Of a stretch of DNA of 64,000 nucleotides, positions 53,668 to 64,000 are shown piece by piece. Source of the stretch: Ustilago trichophora (lineage: Eukaryota > Basidiomycota > Ustilaginomycetes > Ustilaginales > Ustilaginaceae); assembly GCA_900323505.1 (NCBI GenBank), contig OOIN01000024.1, positions 186,001 to 250,000 of the forward strand, given 5' to 3'. Position 1 is the first letter of the stretch, and the number at the start of each line of letters is the position of its first letter. The translations under genes and the position numbers were made by a program. The notes under the pieces were generated by a model, which saw only the letters and a list, made by a program, of their open reading frames with translations, did no database searches and had not been told where the DNA came from.

Positions 53668-55768
53668 ATGGTCAACATCGCTCGCGAAATGAGCTCGGCC
53701 ACTACCGCCAATGCTCCACCACATCGTCCCATCCGCGCCGACACCCTCGACCTCAAGGAGAAGCTCGCCGTAGCTCTCGGCCAAAATGGCGCCCGTTACT
53801 GGCAGACCCTCGTCCAGTTCCTCAAGGGTGCCATCGACCGTTCTGAATTCGAAGCGCTAGCTCATAAAGCACTCAAAGCAGAGCATGGTGAGTTGCATCC
53901 ACATCATCTCTGCGCTGTTTTGCTCTGCTGCTCATCCTCCAAGCAACTGTCTGACACTTCTTTCTTCGCTTTTCCATGCATCCACCCATCACAGTCCATC
54001 TCCATAATGCATTGATCTTGGGAATCCTCTACAACGCCAGTGCCGATGTGCCTGGTCCATCCAGTCGTGCCGTCAGACGCATCACCCGTATCCTGCCCGA
54101 CGGCTCCACCATCACCGAGGACGAGCAAGAGGAACCAAGTCGCAAGCGTCTCCGCAACCTCGTCGCCGGTCTCCCCCGCAAAGAACGCTTGCGGCTCAAG
54201 AACCTCGAAAAGGCCGGCAAGCTCGGCGCCAACACTGTCGGCGGAGCTGCCAGCCTGGGTTGGGCCGGTTCCGCCGCCGACATGCTCGAAAAGAAACGCA
54301 AGGACGAAGAAAAGCGCAAGGTTGCCGAAGACCGTCGCAAGGTAAGACAGTACAAGAGCGCCATCGGTGCCAAAGATTGGAAGGGGCAGTCCATCCAAGC
54401 TACCCAGCAGATTGCTGCTGTACGTGGCAAGCTTTCTTTCTGTAAGTGTCCTCCGTCTTTCCTATTGTTCTGCTGCTTGCCAGAACCTGTCCGTCATCTG
54501 TTACGAACCGCGTTCCTGAGCATCTTTTCTTGCACCATATAGCCGCTCAACAAGCCGTTGCACGTGCGTTGCAGGCACCGTTGTGTGTCGAATCCAAGCA
54601 TCTGCCCGATCTGGACGCAATCAAGGATCGTATGACGCTGCTCGCCGTAGAAAATGGCATGCCAGGCGGCGTACAACCTCAAGCTGCTGCTATGGTGCTT
54701 TCTGCGCTTCAAAGTCATCTGCAGAATGTCGCTAGTAGCATCATCACCAAGATTCGCGCCAATCGCACAGACGGCATCCGCACCAACGAGCCCCTTCGCC
54801 CCGCTGCCGAGTTCAACCACATCAGCCTTGACCCTGCCTCGTACATGCCAGACCCGATGCGAACGTCGCCAGCCCTCGACGGAATGGATTTGGACGAAAG
54901 CGTTCCCAACTCTGTCCAGGGCAGTCCAACGCGTCACATCCGCTCGATCCAGTCAGACATGTCGTCTCGCACCAGCACTTCAGGTATTGGTACATCTTTC
55001 GCCGACTCTTCCATGCTCTCCCTCGCCAGCACTGCTGCCACCAGCCTGGCTGGACCCGCCTCCCCCTCCATTCGTGATGGTGATAGCAGCGGTCAACTCC
55101 AAGACACCTCGTTCAGCAATAGCAGCAGCGGAGCTCCCGACACCGAAGAAAATGGGGCTACTGGTAGCGCCTCTCACCGACTCAAACGTTCTCGCGACGC
55201 TATGGAGAACGGCGATCGCTCCACAGCAGCTAGTACCCGCCTTACCGTCTCCGATGTTGCCTTCCTGCTCGAAGTCGCCCCGCATACCGTGGTCGAGCCT
55301 ATGGGTCAGGGAACACAAGAACGACTGCTCGCACCAGAATGGAGTGATGACCTCATGTTTGGCAGTGCCGAAGAGGACGCTTCCCGACTCTATTCTTCTT
55401 GTCCTGAACGTCAATTGGCCAGAGCAGCTAGACTGGCAGCAACCACTCACCTCAGCGACGCAATCACCGGAGCTTCAGCAGATGTACCGGTACGAAACAG
55501 ATTTGTCATCGACCAATCCGCCCCTCTTCGCCTACTGGACCGTCGCACACTGGCTGAGAACGAAGGCCGTACCCGACCCACAAAAGGCGGCCTCTCTGTA
55601 CCCGATACAGTCCTCACAGATGTCAACGGTAGGAAAAAGGATACCAACGTGCTGCTACAAGGTGGTAGTAATCCTGGAATGGTTGCGGGCCATAACGTGC
55701 ATAGGCACAAAGACGATATTTGGGACGTTGTCGATCCTGTTGCCCTCTTTGGTCAACTTTGTGAATAA
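53668..55768 (+). CDS. HFI1: SAGA subunit Hfi1/Ada1 (TADA1), three exons
   Basis: Structural subunit of the SAGA histone acetyltransferase; its histone fold pairs with TAF12. Exons 53668-53887, 53995-54441 and 54543-55768, introns of 107 and 101 nt (GTGAGT...CACAG; GTAAGT...TATAG). The product is 630 residues. Residues 25-75 read ADTLDLKEKLAVALGQNGAR and YWQTLVQFLKGAIDRSEFE, the typical Hfi1/Ada1 N-terminal helices. The first splice gives AEH-VHLHNALILGILYN. After a basic RKRLRNL segment, the second splice gives AQQAVARALQAPLCVESKHL and PDLDAIKDRM, a block shared by fungal Ada1 and animal TADA1. A Ser-rich stretch (350-450) precedes VSDVAFLLEVAPHTVVE, the histone-fold-like segment. It is convergent with Ctf4, with 205 bases between the stops containing a CA repeat. 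Confidence 0.9.
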
Positions 55769-55861
55769 GAGCTTCAACACCTGTTGTAATACTAGTTCAG
55801 CTCCCAGCGGTGAGCATGCTGTAAAAATGACAAAAAAGACTTTTCAGAATGACCTCGCTCA

Positions 55862-55886
55862 GACACACACACACACACACACACAT
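55862..55886. repeat. (CA)n microsatellite
   Basis: About twelve CA units between the convergent HFI1 and Ctf4 stop codons. Confidence 0.95.
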
Positions 55887-55973
55887 ACGCACACAGATAC
55901 ACATGTTCGCATGATTGAGAAACTGAAATTGAGCAAAGAAAGCACACAAGCGTCCACAAGCCAAAAGTGCGAA

Positions 55974-58900
55974 TTATACCTCCCAAGGTGCATCCCGCAA
56001 AGTAGATTCCACATCCATCGAATCTATCGTTTCTCCTACATCCTCGTTCCTCATGATTGTCTCTGGCAGAGCGTCTCCATTGATCAAATCTGGGTGTCTC
56101 TTATTCGCATTCGCCCTCGCTGCTTTTTCCAATGTCAACTGCAGCGATTCATCTCCTTGCTCATCTGGATATTGTGTCTCTCCAAAGATCTCCCGACCCG
56201 CCTCAGACGCCGCTGGAGCGTTGACATTAACCTCGCTCTGATCCTTTCGGAACGCGAATCCAGTTAGAAGCGATTGCTTTGCCAATCCCACACCGGCACC
56301 CGCACCCGCCGCTCGAACAGATTCCTTCTCATACGGCTCGATACGCTCAAAGAATGACGTAGACTTGTGCATTTGCTTGTCTCTCTGAGTGTTGGCAACG
56401 TTGGAAGAGGTACGTGCAAAGGGGTTGAGCGATTTCGCTGCTTTGGTGTTGGGGAGGACCAGAGTTCGCGCCGATTCCGAGATCTCTTCCGAGGGCGACT
56501 TGCGCTTCTCTGCACTGCGCTGGTAGAGATTCTCTTTGCCAAGGGAGTTTGCTGAGGAGGCGTCGTCGAGGGACATACTGTAGTCTTCGACGGGTTGGGG
56601 CGTGCGGCTGGTCGAGGGGGAGCGAGAGGTGGTGCCGTTATAAGCGGCGGTGATGGACGATGAGGAGGGCGCAGAGGGGAGAGAGTCGAAGCGATCCGAT
56701 GTGGACGAGTGACCACGCAGGACGCCGGATGCTGAACGAGAGGGTGGGAGGAACTCTTCACCTAGTGCAGCGGAAGCACGCTTTCGGAGGTTTGCACTCG
56801 AGACACCACCGTCGCGGTTGCGGTCACTGGCACGAGTCATGATCTCAACCAGCGCTGGGTTCGAATAGCTCGGTCCACCACGCACCGAAGGATCGCACCA
56901 TCGTCTCGACTCTTCCTCAACACGCTCAGGACGGCCCTCCAGACCCTCCTTGAGCGCCACCATGCGTTCGGCCAGACTAGAGAGGTGGAAGAAAGCAGCG
57001 ATCTTGAGGGCAGCTTCGAGCGTCCTAGTAGAGTGAAGTGCGCGTGCGGCATCGAGAGCTCGGCCATGCTTGTCGGCTTTGCAGGCGAGTTGAATGAGCT
57101 GGAGGAGGGCTTTGTCTGAGCTCATTTCGAGGGTGCCTGCGTCAAGTCGGGGCTCGTCGTCGCCGGCCTCGATGCCAGCATTCTTGACATCGCGAGCGGT
57201 CATGGCGAGCATGCTATCGCGCAGACTCTTCTCCTCGAGTGGTCCGGTTCCACCTTCGCGATGGATGAGAGGTACAGCCAGCTCGAGCTCTTGAATCATG
57301 TGACGGGTTCCGTCCACTTCGGGGTGGCTACGGCCGCCCTTGAGCAGAAGCACCATCAGCTTGGACGAGGTAAGGGCGATGGGCCAGTATGCCAGAGTGC
57401 TGGCAGCACGCATTGCGGCCTCGCTCGCGTCGGCAGAAGCGCTGTCTCTAATGCGCTTGGTGTCGAGGCTAGGCACCCACCTGCCTTGACGAGATCGGTG
57501 TGCGCGGTCGAGAACGAAGAGGGTTCCGTAGGTATCGTAGAACGCGGGCTGGTGCTGATCGTTGTATCCTGCCCAACGGATGTGCGCGTCCTTTGCGACG
57601 GGAAGAATGTCGTCCTGGATCACGTCAAAGTTGGCCAGGTCAATCACCTTGTAGCCGAGATCTTGGAAGCCGCCCGACGGCAGACCTGTCCTGCGATAGA
57701 TGACGAGCACCGTCCTAGCTCCTACTGCCAGCGTCACGACAGGTTGGCCGATCGCCCACAGATAAAGCTGCATGCCGCTAGCAGAGAGGAATCGCAAGTA
57801 GCCCTTCGAGGTGGCCACAACAGCAATGCCGGCTCCGGACCTGCTGACATCTTGGTCCTCCCAGCCATCCTCAGAAATGGTGCGCAGACCGCTTCCGCCC
57901 AGGCCGACAGCCTCGACATCTTCACCTTGGTCCAAGTTGAAGGTCCATTCAGAGGACAAATTGTTGCTGGCTGCGACAAAAGGCTTGAAGAATACGCTGC
58001 TCGACTGCTCGCCGAGCTGCTTGGCGGCAAAGAGGATGCCTTGCTTGGCGAGAGCGGCCATGCTGATGCTGTTCATGTCCGAGAAACGGAAGTTACGGCG
58101 GGAAGAGGTGTCGAACGACTCGAAAGAGATAGTCTGGTGCGATTCCTGTTCCACTGCCACCACTGAACCGAGCAAGTTGTAGGCGAGGTATCGGCGTTGA
58201 CCACGCATGGGTGTCGATGTAGGCTGGAAGGCCGGCTGGGGGCGAGTGGCGGCGATCATCATGCCATCCCGGCCGGCACCCATTCCATGTCCGCCTCGAG
58301 GATGGGATCTGGACGAGCTCTGAGCACGACCGTGTCGTCGCGAACGCGACTCGTCGTCAACCACAAAGTCGTCCAGCTCATCAGCATCACCATCGCCGTA
58401 ATTCGATCTGGGCGCTACGTTGTCGTCTTCGTCGTCAGACAGACCAGTGCCGGCAAAGATGTCGTCGATTTGGCCACGAGATCCACGTGCAGCTTTGGAG
58501 GAATCGAAAGTGACCTCTTCGAACGGGCTGGAACGAGTAGGGCCCACAACATCCGACCAGCGAGCCAAAGTACCTTCGTTGTCGGTCCAGGCAAGCGCAT
58601 CCTTGGTAGGGTGCCAGCTGATGGCGCCGACGAGAGCGTCTGCGGTCTTGTGTCGAATAGCCTGTCGGCTCTCTGCGTCCCAGACGGTGACCTGGCCGTT
58701 GGTAGTGGCTGAAGCAAGGTAGCGACCGTTGGGTGAGAAAGAGAGGGCTGTGATGCTGCCGCTGGGTGGAGGCACAGGACCGACGGCGCTGGCGTAGAAG
58801 GTGCCAGTTCGAGACCAGGCAGAAGAGTCGTTGGCAGCACTGATGACGACGAGCTCGTGAGCCTTGGAAGGCATCACAAAGTAGGTTCCTGAAGGATGCC

Positions 58901-59649
58901 AGCATGCGCACGAGGCCTCATCACTCTCGGCGCGCGTGATGGGCAGGATGCCCTCGATCGACTTGACGAACTTGGGCTCGACGTCGCTGAGGTCGGTGAC
59001 GCGGGCGGTGCCGTCTGTGGAGCAAGTGACGAGCAGGGGAGCAACAGGACTCCAAGAAGCCCATCGAAGACCTCTGTTGTGACCATCGAGAAGCTGGATT
59101 CTTCTGGGGTCCTCGACATCGATGATCTTGACAATGAGCTCGTCGGAGCAGACGACGACTCGAGGTGCCTTGCCATTCTTGATGGAGCGCTCCAATGCGA
59201 CACATCGCAGAGGCAAAGATTCGCGACGCAGCAGAGACTGAAGAACGGTGGGCGATGTGGGATTGCCTTGATCGTCGACAGGGCTGTGTCGGTAGAGGCG
59301 AACGGAGCCATCCTCGGAAGCGGTGACGAGGAATCGGCTGTCAGCATCGAGCGAAGTGACTGGCTCGGTGGCGTCTTCGATCAGGTGGGGCTCTACGCCT
59401 GGAAGCGGCAAGCTTGGCAAGATGCGGACGAGGAAGTCGTCTCCTCCTGTGAATAGTCGGCTGCAATGCGAGAAGGTTACACCAAGAACAACGTCAGCTT
59501 TCTTCTTCGTTTCGACGGCGGCAATCGCCGCCAGAATCAGATGATCCAATCACTTACTCTACACCTGCAGATTTGGGAGCATGAATACATTTTGTTGGAC
59601 CAGAATGGACGATCTGGACGTGCAAGTCCTCCGACTGCGTCGACTGCAT
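55974..59649 (-). CDS. CTF4: Replisome adaptor Ctf4 / WDHD1 (Mcl1), two exons
   Basis: Trimeric hub linking CMG helicase to DNA polymerase alpha and cohesion factors. Exon 1 is 59558-59649 (ATG at 59649) and exon 2 is 55974-59460; the intron of 97 nt runs GTAAGT...TTGCAG. The product is 1192 residues. Exon 1 encodes LHVQIVHSGPTKCIHAPKSA, the usual first strand of the propeller, and the splice gives VD-RLFTGGDDFLVRIL. WD repeats fill about 20-330 (LVTASEDGSVRLYRH; WASWSPVAPLLVTCSTDGTA; ALSFSPNGRYLASATTNGQV). An acidic linker follows (370-420). The second, SepB-type propeller with its helical bundle is about 440-900. The last 270 residues are disordered with a late basic/acidic mix. The HMG box of animal WDHD1 is absent, as in other fungi. 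Confidence 0.95.
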
Positions 59650-60530
59650 CTTGGAGGTCTGCACTGCGGCAGGCAGTGACGGCTGAAAAGGCGTCAAGTC
59701 GTTGTAGTTTGATGGCAGACCGAGCGTATGTCCTATGAATTATCTGTCGATGTCTTATGGCTATGAAGTGTCGAATGGTCGGTATGGAGAGCGAAAGGAG
59801 ACGATAGGCGGAAGGAGCGGGAGATGTTTCAAACAGCTTTGATCTTGAGCTGAGCTTGGCCAGCCACTGAACGCCAAAAAGCGAAAGTGTTGTTCTGGCG
59901 GTGCGCCTTTCCAAAAGATGTTTAACTCGCGTCGCGTCTTGCAGCGCTTTCGCGCAAAGTGCAGTTTGGCGCTGCAGAAGATTGTTAGATTTGGAATTGA
60001 AATCAGATCGGATTTCGCCAAATCGCCGATTTACTGTGCATCCGAGAGCACTTCGTCTCCTGCTGCGAGTGGTTCAATTTCCAATCCCCTTCCTCACAGA
60101 TTGTGTTGATCTTGCTAGCCGCACATACAGCAACTCTCACTCTACTGAAACTCGTGCCACCCTCACCATTCTTCGCTCATCGCAAGATACGTCAGCACAA
60201 GATGTTCCGGCTCACACGCGATCATTGTAAACCACGCCGAGCTCGTCTGTAACTGCGGCTGCGGCGCTTTCTCTCGCGATACCGATCGAAAAACAACCTG
60301 CATTTTCATCAGTCCTCAAAGTCAGAATCACATACTGTAGCACATTCACACAAACTAAAGCGTCACAACGGAGAAGATGCTTGAAACAATGCAAAGGTCA
60401 AACTAGATTGAACGGAACACTAAGAGTACATGCTGGTGGCGGGGGAATGAATGTGAGAAACGAGTACCACCAACGGGGGAAGAGCGCGACAAAGATTAAT
60501 TTTTGACTAGATTGGTAGCAAAGATGGCAT
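59650..60530. other. Promoter of Ctf4 and 3' flank of Hsp70
   Basis: 881 bases between the Hsp70 stop and the Ctf4 start, both on the minus strand. Frames are short; nothing else is recognised. Confidence 0.4.
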
Positions 60531-61572
60531 TTAGTCGAGCTCCTCAACGGTGGGACCATCGTCGCCACCGGGGGCAGCGCCGGGAGCGGCACCAGGAGCA
60601 CCGCCGGGCATGCCACCGGGAGCACCGCCAGCAGCCGAGTAGATCTTGGTCATGATGGGGTTGACCTGCTCCTCGATCTCCTTCTGCTTGTCCTTGAGCT
60701 CGTCGGTCGAAGCAGTGGTGTTGCTGTCGAGCCACTCGATACCCTCCTTGACAATCTTTTCGAGGGCCTCCTTGTCGGCAGCCTCAAGCTTGTCCTTGAG
60801 CTGGGGCTCGTTGGTGGTGTTGCGGACATTGTAGATGTACGACTCGAGACCGTTCTTGGCCTGAGTGCGCTCAAGAGCCTGCTTGTCCTCTTCGGCGAAC
60901 TGCTCGGCCTGCTTGAGCATCTCCTCAATCTGCTCCGACGAGAGACGGCCCTTGTCGTTGCGGATGGTAATCTTCTCCGACTTGCCGGTACCCTTCTCGG
61001 CGGCAGAGACGTTGAGAATGGCGTTGGCGTCGACGTCGAAGGTGACCTCGATCTGGGGAACACCACGGGGGGCGGGGGGGATACCGGAGAGCTCGAACTT
61101 TCCGAGAAGGTTGTTGTCCTTGGTGCGGGCACGCTCGCCCTCGAAGACCTGGATCAATACACCGGGCTGGTTGTCGGCGTAGGTCGAGAAGATCTCGGAC
61201 TTCTTGGTGGGGACAGTGGTGTTCCTCTTGATAAGAGGGGTGAAGACACCACCGGCGGTCTCGATACCCATGGAGAGAGGGGCAACGTCGAGGAGGAGGA
61301 GGTCCTGGGTCTTCTCCGAAGTGTCACCGGAGAGAATGGCAGCCTGGACGGCGGCACCGTAGGCGACGGCCTCGTCGGGGTTGATCGACTTGTTGAGCTC
61401 ACGACCGTTGAAGAAGTCGGTGAGGAGCTTCTGGACCTTGGGAATACGGGTGGAACCACCAACAAGGACAATCTCGTGGACGGAACCCTTGTCGATCTTG
61501 GAGTCACGGAGAACCTTCTCAACGGGCTCGATGGTGTGCGAGAAGAGGTCACCGCAAAGCTCCTCGAAACGG

Positions 61573-61604
<32 letters not shown>

Positions 61605-62465
61605 CTCGAAGAGCGAGTCGATCTCGATGGTGGTCTGGGCGGCCGACGAAAGAGTGCGCTTAGCACGCTCACAAGCGGTGCGGAGACGACGGAGAGCACG
61701 AGCGTTGGTGGTCAAGTCCTTCTTGTTCTTGCGCTTGAACTCCTGGACGAAGTGGTTGACGAGACGGTTGTCAAAGTCCTCACCACCAAGATGGGTGTCA
61801 CCAGCGGTAGCCTTGACCTCGAAGATACCTTCCTCAATGGTGAGGAGCGAGACATCGAAGGTACCTCCACCAAGATCGAAGATGAGGACGTTCTTCTCAC
61901 CCTCAGTCTTCTTGTCGAGACCGTAAGCGATGGCGGCGGCGGTGGGCTCGTTAATGATTCGCATAACGTTGAGACCCGAGATGATACCGGCATCCTTGGT
62001 GGCCTGACGCTGCGAGTCGTTGAAGTAAGCGGGGACAGTGACGACGGCGTCCTTGACGGTGCCGCCGAGGTAGGCCTCGGCGGTCTCGCGCATCTTGAGG
62101 AGGACCATGGAGGAGATCTCTTCGGGGGTGAAGGTCTTCTTCTCCCCCTTGTACTCGATGCGGATCTGGGGCTTGCCACCGACGGAGGTGACCTCGAATG
62201 GCCAGTGCTTCATATCGGACTGGACCTCGGCGTCATCGAACTTGCGACCGATGAGACGCTTGGCGTCGAAGACGGTGTTGTGAGGGTTCATGGCGACCTG
62301 GTTCTTGGCAGCATCTCCGATGAGACGCTCTGAATCAGTGAAGGCGACATATGAAGGAGTAGTACGGTTACCCTGGTCGTTGGCGATAACCTCGACACGG
62401 TCATTCTGCCAAACGGCGACACAGGAGTAGGTAGTACCGAGATCGATACCGATGGCCTTGGTCAT
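60531..62465 (-). CDS. SSA1: Cytosolic Hsp70 chaperone (Ssa type)
   Basis: 644 residues, intronless, ATG at 62465. Folds nascent and stressed proteins with J-protein and Hsp110 partners. The N-terminus [20 protein letters not shown] and the signatures [14 protein letters not shown] and [16 protein letters not shown] are intact. The nucleotide-binding domain is about 1-383, the interdomain linker [11 protein letters not shown] about 390, the substrate domain to about 610, and the tail is a [15 protein letters not shown] repeat. The last residues are PTVEELD. Canonical cytosolic Hsp70 ends EEVD, so the penultimate position has Leu for Val (codon CTC, read directly from GAGGAGCTCGACTAA). An ER form is excluded by the lack of a signal peptide and HDEL, a mitochondrial form by the lack of a presequence. 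Strong codon bias creates long antisense frames. Confidence 0.97.
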
Positions 62466-63192
62466 GATGATAAGACTTTTAGTGAATGGGGGGAACGGGG
62501 ATTACGAAGGTAGAGAGCCGAAGCGATAGTCTGTGAATGAGTAAGTTGCTGGAAGGGGTATGTGCAACGTTCAGACGAGATGTTGGTGGGTAGCGGAAAG
62601 GACAGAGACGGCCAAGGCAGGACCTTATGTACCATCTCTGGTGGACTGAGCTGCGGATGCTGGAATCTTTGGCCACCCATCCCGAAGCTTGCACGCTGCC
62701 CGCACAGACTCGTAACTTAATCGCGAACAAGAAGAATGGCTTGCTGCTCACACACAAGTTTGCGCGTCGACTTTCAAGTTTGACGATCTGGCAAGGTAGA
62801 ATGACACTGTGTGTGCCTTCTCATTGGCCACCGTCCATGTTCGACGCCGATCCACTCTGTTCTCTGCCAGAACTAGATTTCGGTACAGCAGAAGGGGACG
62901 GCGCAATTGCTCAGTGGGCGCCGAAGAATTGTCTGATTTTTGGCTTGGTGACGTTACCTGGCAGCTTAGAGAGGTACAAAGTCGACGCAAGGAAGGCGGT
63001 GGAAGTGTTCTTCTTGCGCGTCGATCACTGCTATAGTGCCTTGTGGAACAATTATGACAATTCAAAGCATCGGCTGGAAGAAAATGAACGTTGCGTCAGC
63101 TTAAGCGAAAAATCAACTTCCAACTTGGCGGTCCAGCATGTTCTGCAGCTTTGTCGAAGTCTCGAGCATCAACCACGTTCTTCTTCGCCTTT

Positions 63193-63240
<48 letters not shown>

Positions 63241-63732
63241 CGTGCAAACGCTTCATCACCGATAGACAAAATCGGGAATGAAGCTTGCAATATGAGATTT
63301 GACAACATTCTTTTGCGTTTCCAAAATGTAAATGCCATCGCTGTAACATGCTATTCGTCTCGCCACTTTTTTTTGTCTTTTTTTTTTTTTTTTTTTGAGT
63401 GGCACACGACTCAGCTTCTGCAAGTTTTTGCTACGTCAGCCTTCGCAGCCAACACACACACACCGCTTCAACTCAGCACGGTGCACTTTCGGAATTCACC
63501 GACATCCGAGAACCAGGAAGGTTGGTTTGGCACTTTGACATCGACTCAGCCACGGTTCCAGGTCCGTGACTCAACGTTGTCCACCATTCTTTCATCTGTC
63601 TGGCACCGGCGTTGACTTCGCAGCTCAGGAATCAGTCGGACACAAAGCGCCGACAACGTCACGCCACCACCTTGTTCCCAGCCGTATTCATTTCTGATCA
63701 TCACAGGTCCAGCATCGCTTTGACCTTCAGCA
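62466..63732. promoter_or_regulatory. Divergent promoter region, Hsp70 / RGG-rich protein
   Basis: About 1.27 kb holding the longest homopolymer in the window, T42 (63199-63240), and further T8 and T19 runs (63367-63396). Such tracts are known to exclude nucleosomes. I could not find a convincing nGAAnnTTCnnGAAn heat-shock element by eye. Confidence 0.5.
63199..63240. repeat. T42 homopolymer
   Basis: 42 consecutive T on the plus strand, about 735 bases upstream of the Hsp70 ATG and about 490 upstream of the plus-strand ATG at 63733. Length is likely to vary between clones or assemblies. Confidence 0.9.
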
Positions 63733-64000
63733 ATGTCAGAAGCCACAGCAGCTAGTTCTGCTGCTGCCCACTCGTCATTGCCAGCCATCGACAACCTCCG
63801 TCTGCAATCAGATACACCATCCACCGCACCCTCATCATCTCATTCTAGTCGTGGACGCAACCGAGGAAGCGGTCGTGGTCGTGGACGAGGCAAGAAGAGC
63901 GAAGGATCCAACGTAGATCGTACACCTCAAGCATCAGCTAGCTCCTCTGGACCTGCCGTCACAAGCGGCTCTCGGCCCTCGTCAAGCTTAGCACAAGATG
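63733..64000 (+). CDS. 5' end of an RGG-rich protein, runs off the window
   Basis: The ATG at 63733 (AGCAATGTC) opens a frame that stays open to the last base, 89 codons. It reads MSEATAASSAAAHSS, then SRGRNRGSGRGRGRGKK (about residues 41-57), then a Ser-rich stretch. An RG-rich patch near the N-terminus occurs in RNA-binding proteins and in fungal NF-X1-type zinc-finger proteins (Fap1), but the visible part has no folded domain, so no family is assigned. Codon use matches neighbouring genes, and the Hsp70 gene lies divergent upstream. Confidence 0.55.
   Translation, partial: MSEATAASSAAAHSSLPAIDNLRLQSDTPSTAPSSSHSSRGRNRGSGRGRGRGKKSEGSNVDRTPQASASSSGPAVTSGSRPSSSLAQD

Noticed and set aside
57261..58166. 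301-codon plus-strand frame antisense to Ctf4
   Set aside because: No recognisable domain; the sense strand holds clear WD and SepB-type text.
61476..62333. 285-codon plus-strand frame antisense to Hsp70
   Set aside because: Shadow of a highly biased gene; Val/Gly/Asp-rich with no family resemblance.

Overview
The window is nuclear DNA of a fungus, most likely a smut of the Ustilaginales (Ustilago, Sporisorium or Moesziomyces type). This is an inference: the genes are compact, intron-poor and housekeeping in kind; the introns are 70-160 nt with GTAAGT/GTGAGT donors; and the encoded proteins carry long Ser/Pro/Ala-rich disordered arms. No rRNA or tRNA gene, CRISPR array, transposase or reverse transcriptase could be recognised.

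Layout. 1-10.5 kb: 3' part of an endosomal Na+/H+ exchanger (+), 6-phosphogluconolactonase (+), a Rab7-like GTPase carrying a roughly 450-residue insertion (-), and a PI4P 5-kinase (-). 12.8-18.3 kb: a CENP-H-like kinetochore protein (-), a small secreted thaumatin-like protein (+) and an Sfr1/Mei5-like recombination factor (-). 19.4-28.7 kb: AVL9 (+), fibrillarin (-), gamma-tubulin (+) and TAF6 (+). 29.2-30.1 kb: a non-coding island dense in short perfect hairpins, with a 55-bp tandem repeat. 30.4-32.9 kb: LSM2 (-; five exons, the first coding exon being only the ATG) diverging from cytosolic tryptophanyl-tRNA synthetase (+). 38.0-43.4 kb: an SRPK-type SR-protein kinase (+) and an unrecognised serine-rich protein (-). 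48.1-62.5 kb: a microcephalin-like BRCT protein (-), the SAGA subunit Hfi1/Ada1 (+), Ctf4/WDHD1 (-) and a cytosolic Hsp70 (-). At 63.7 kb the 5' end of an RGG-rich protein (+) begins and runs off the window.

Two stretches of about 5 kb (32.9-38.0 and 43.4-48.1 kb) hold no gene I can support. They are rich in a palindromic GTAC-core motif (GTACAGTAC / TACTGTAC), poly(dA:dT) tracts and microsatellites. Neighbouring genes are not operons. Several pairs are divergent and probably share promoters (LSM2/WRS1, fibrillarin/gamma-tubulin, Sfr1-like/AVL9, BRCT/HFI1, Hsp70/RGG protein). Many genes serve chromosome and nuclear biology (CENP-H-like, Sfr1-like, gamma-tubulin, TAF6, Hfi1, microcephalin-like, Ctf4, LSM2, SRPK, fibrillarin), but nothing suggests this is more than chance linkage.

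Exon structures below were built by hand from splice consensus, reading frame and family conservation; none is backed by transcript data.
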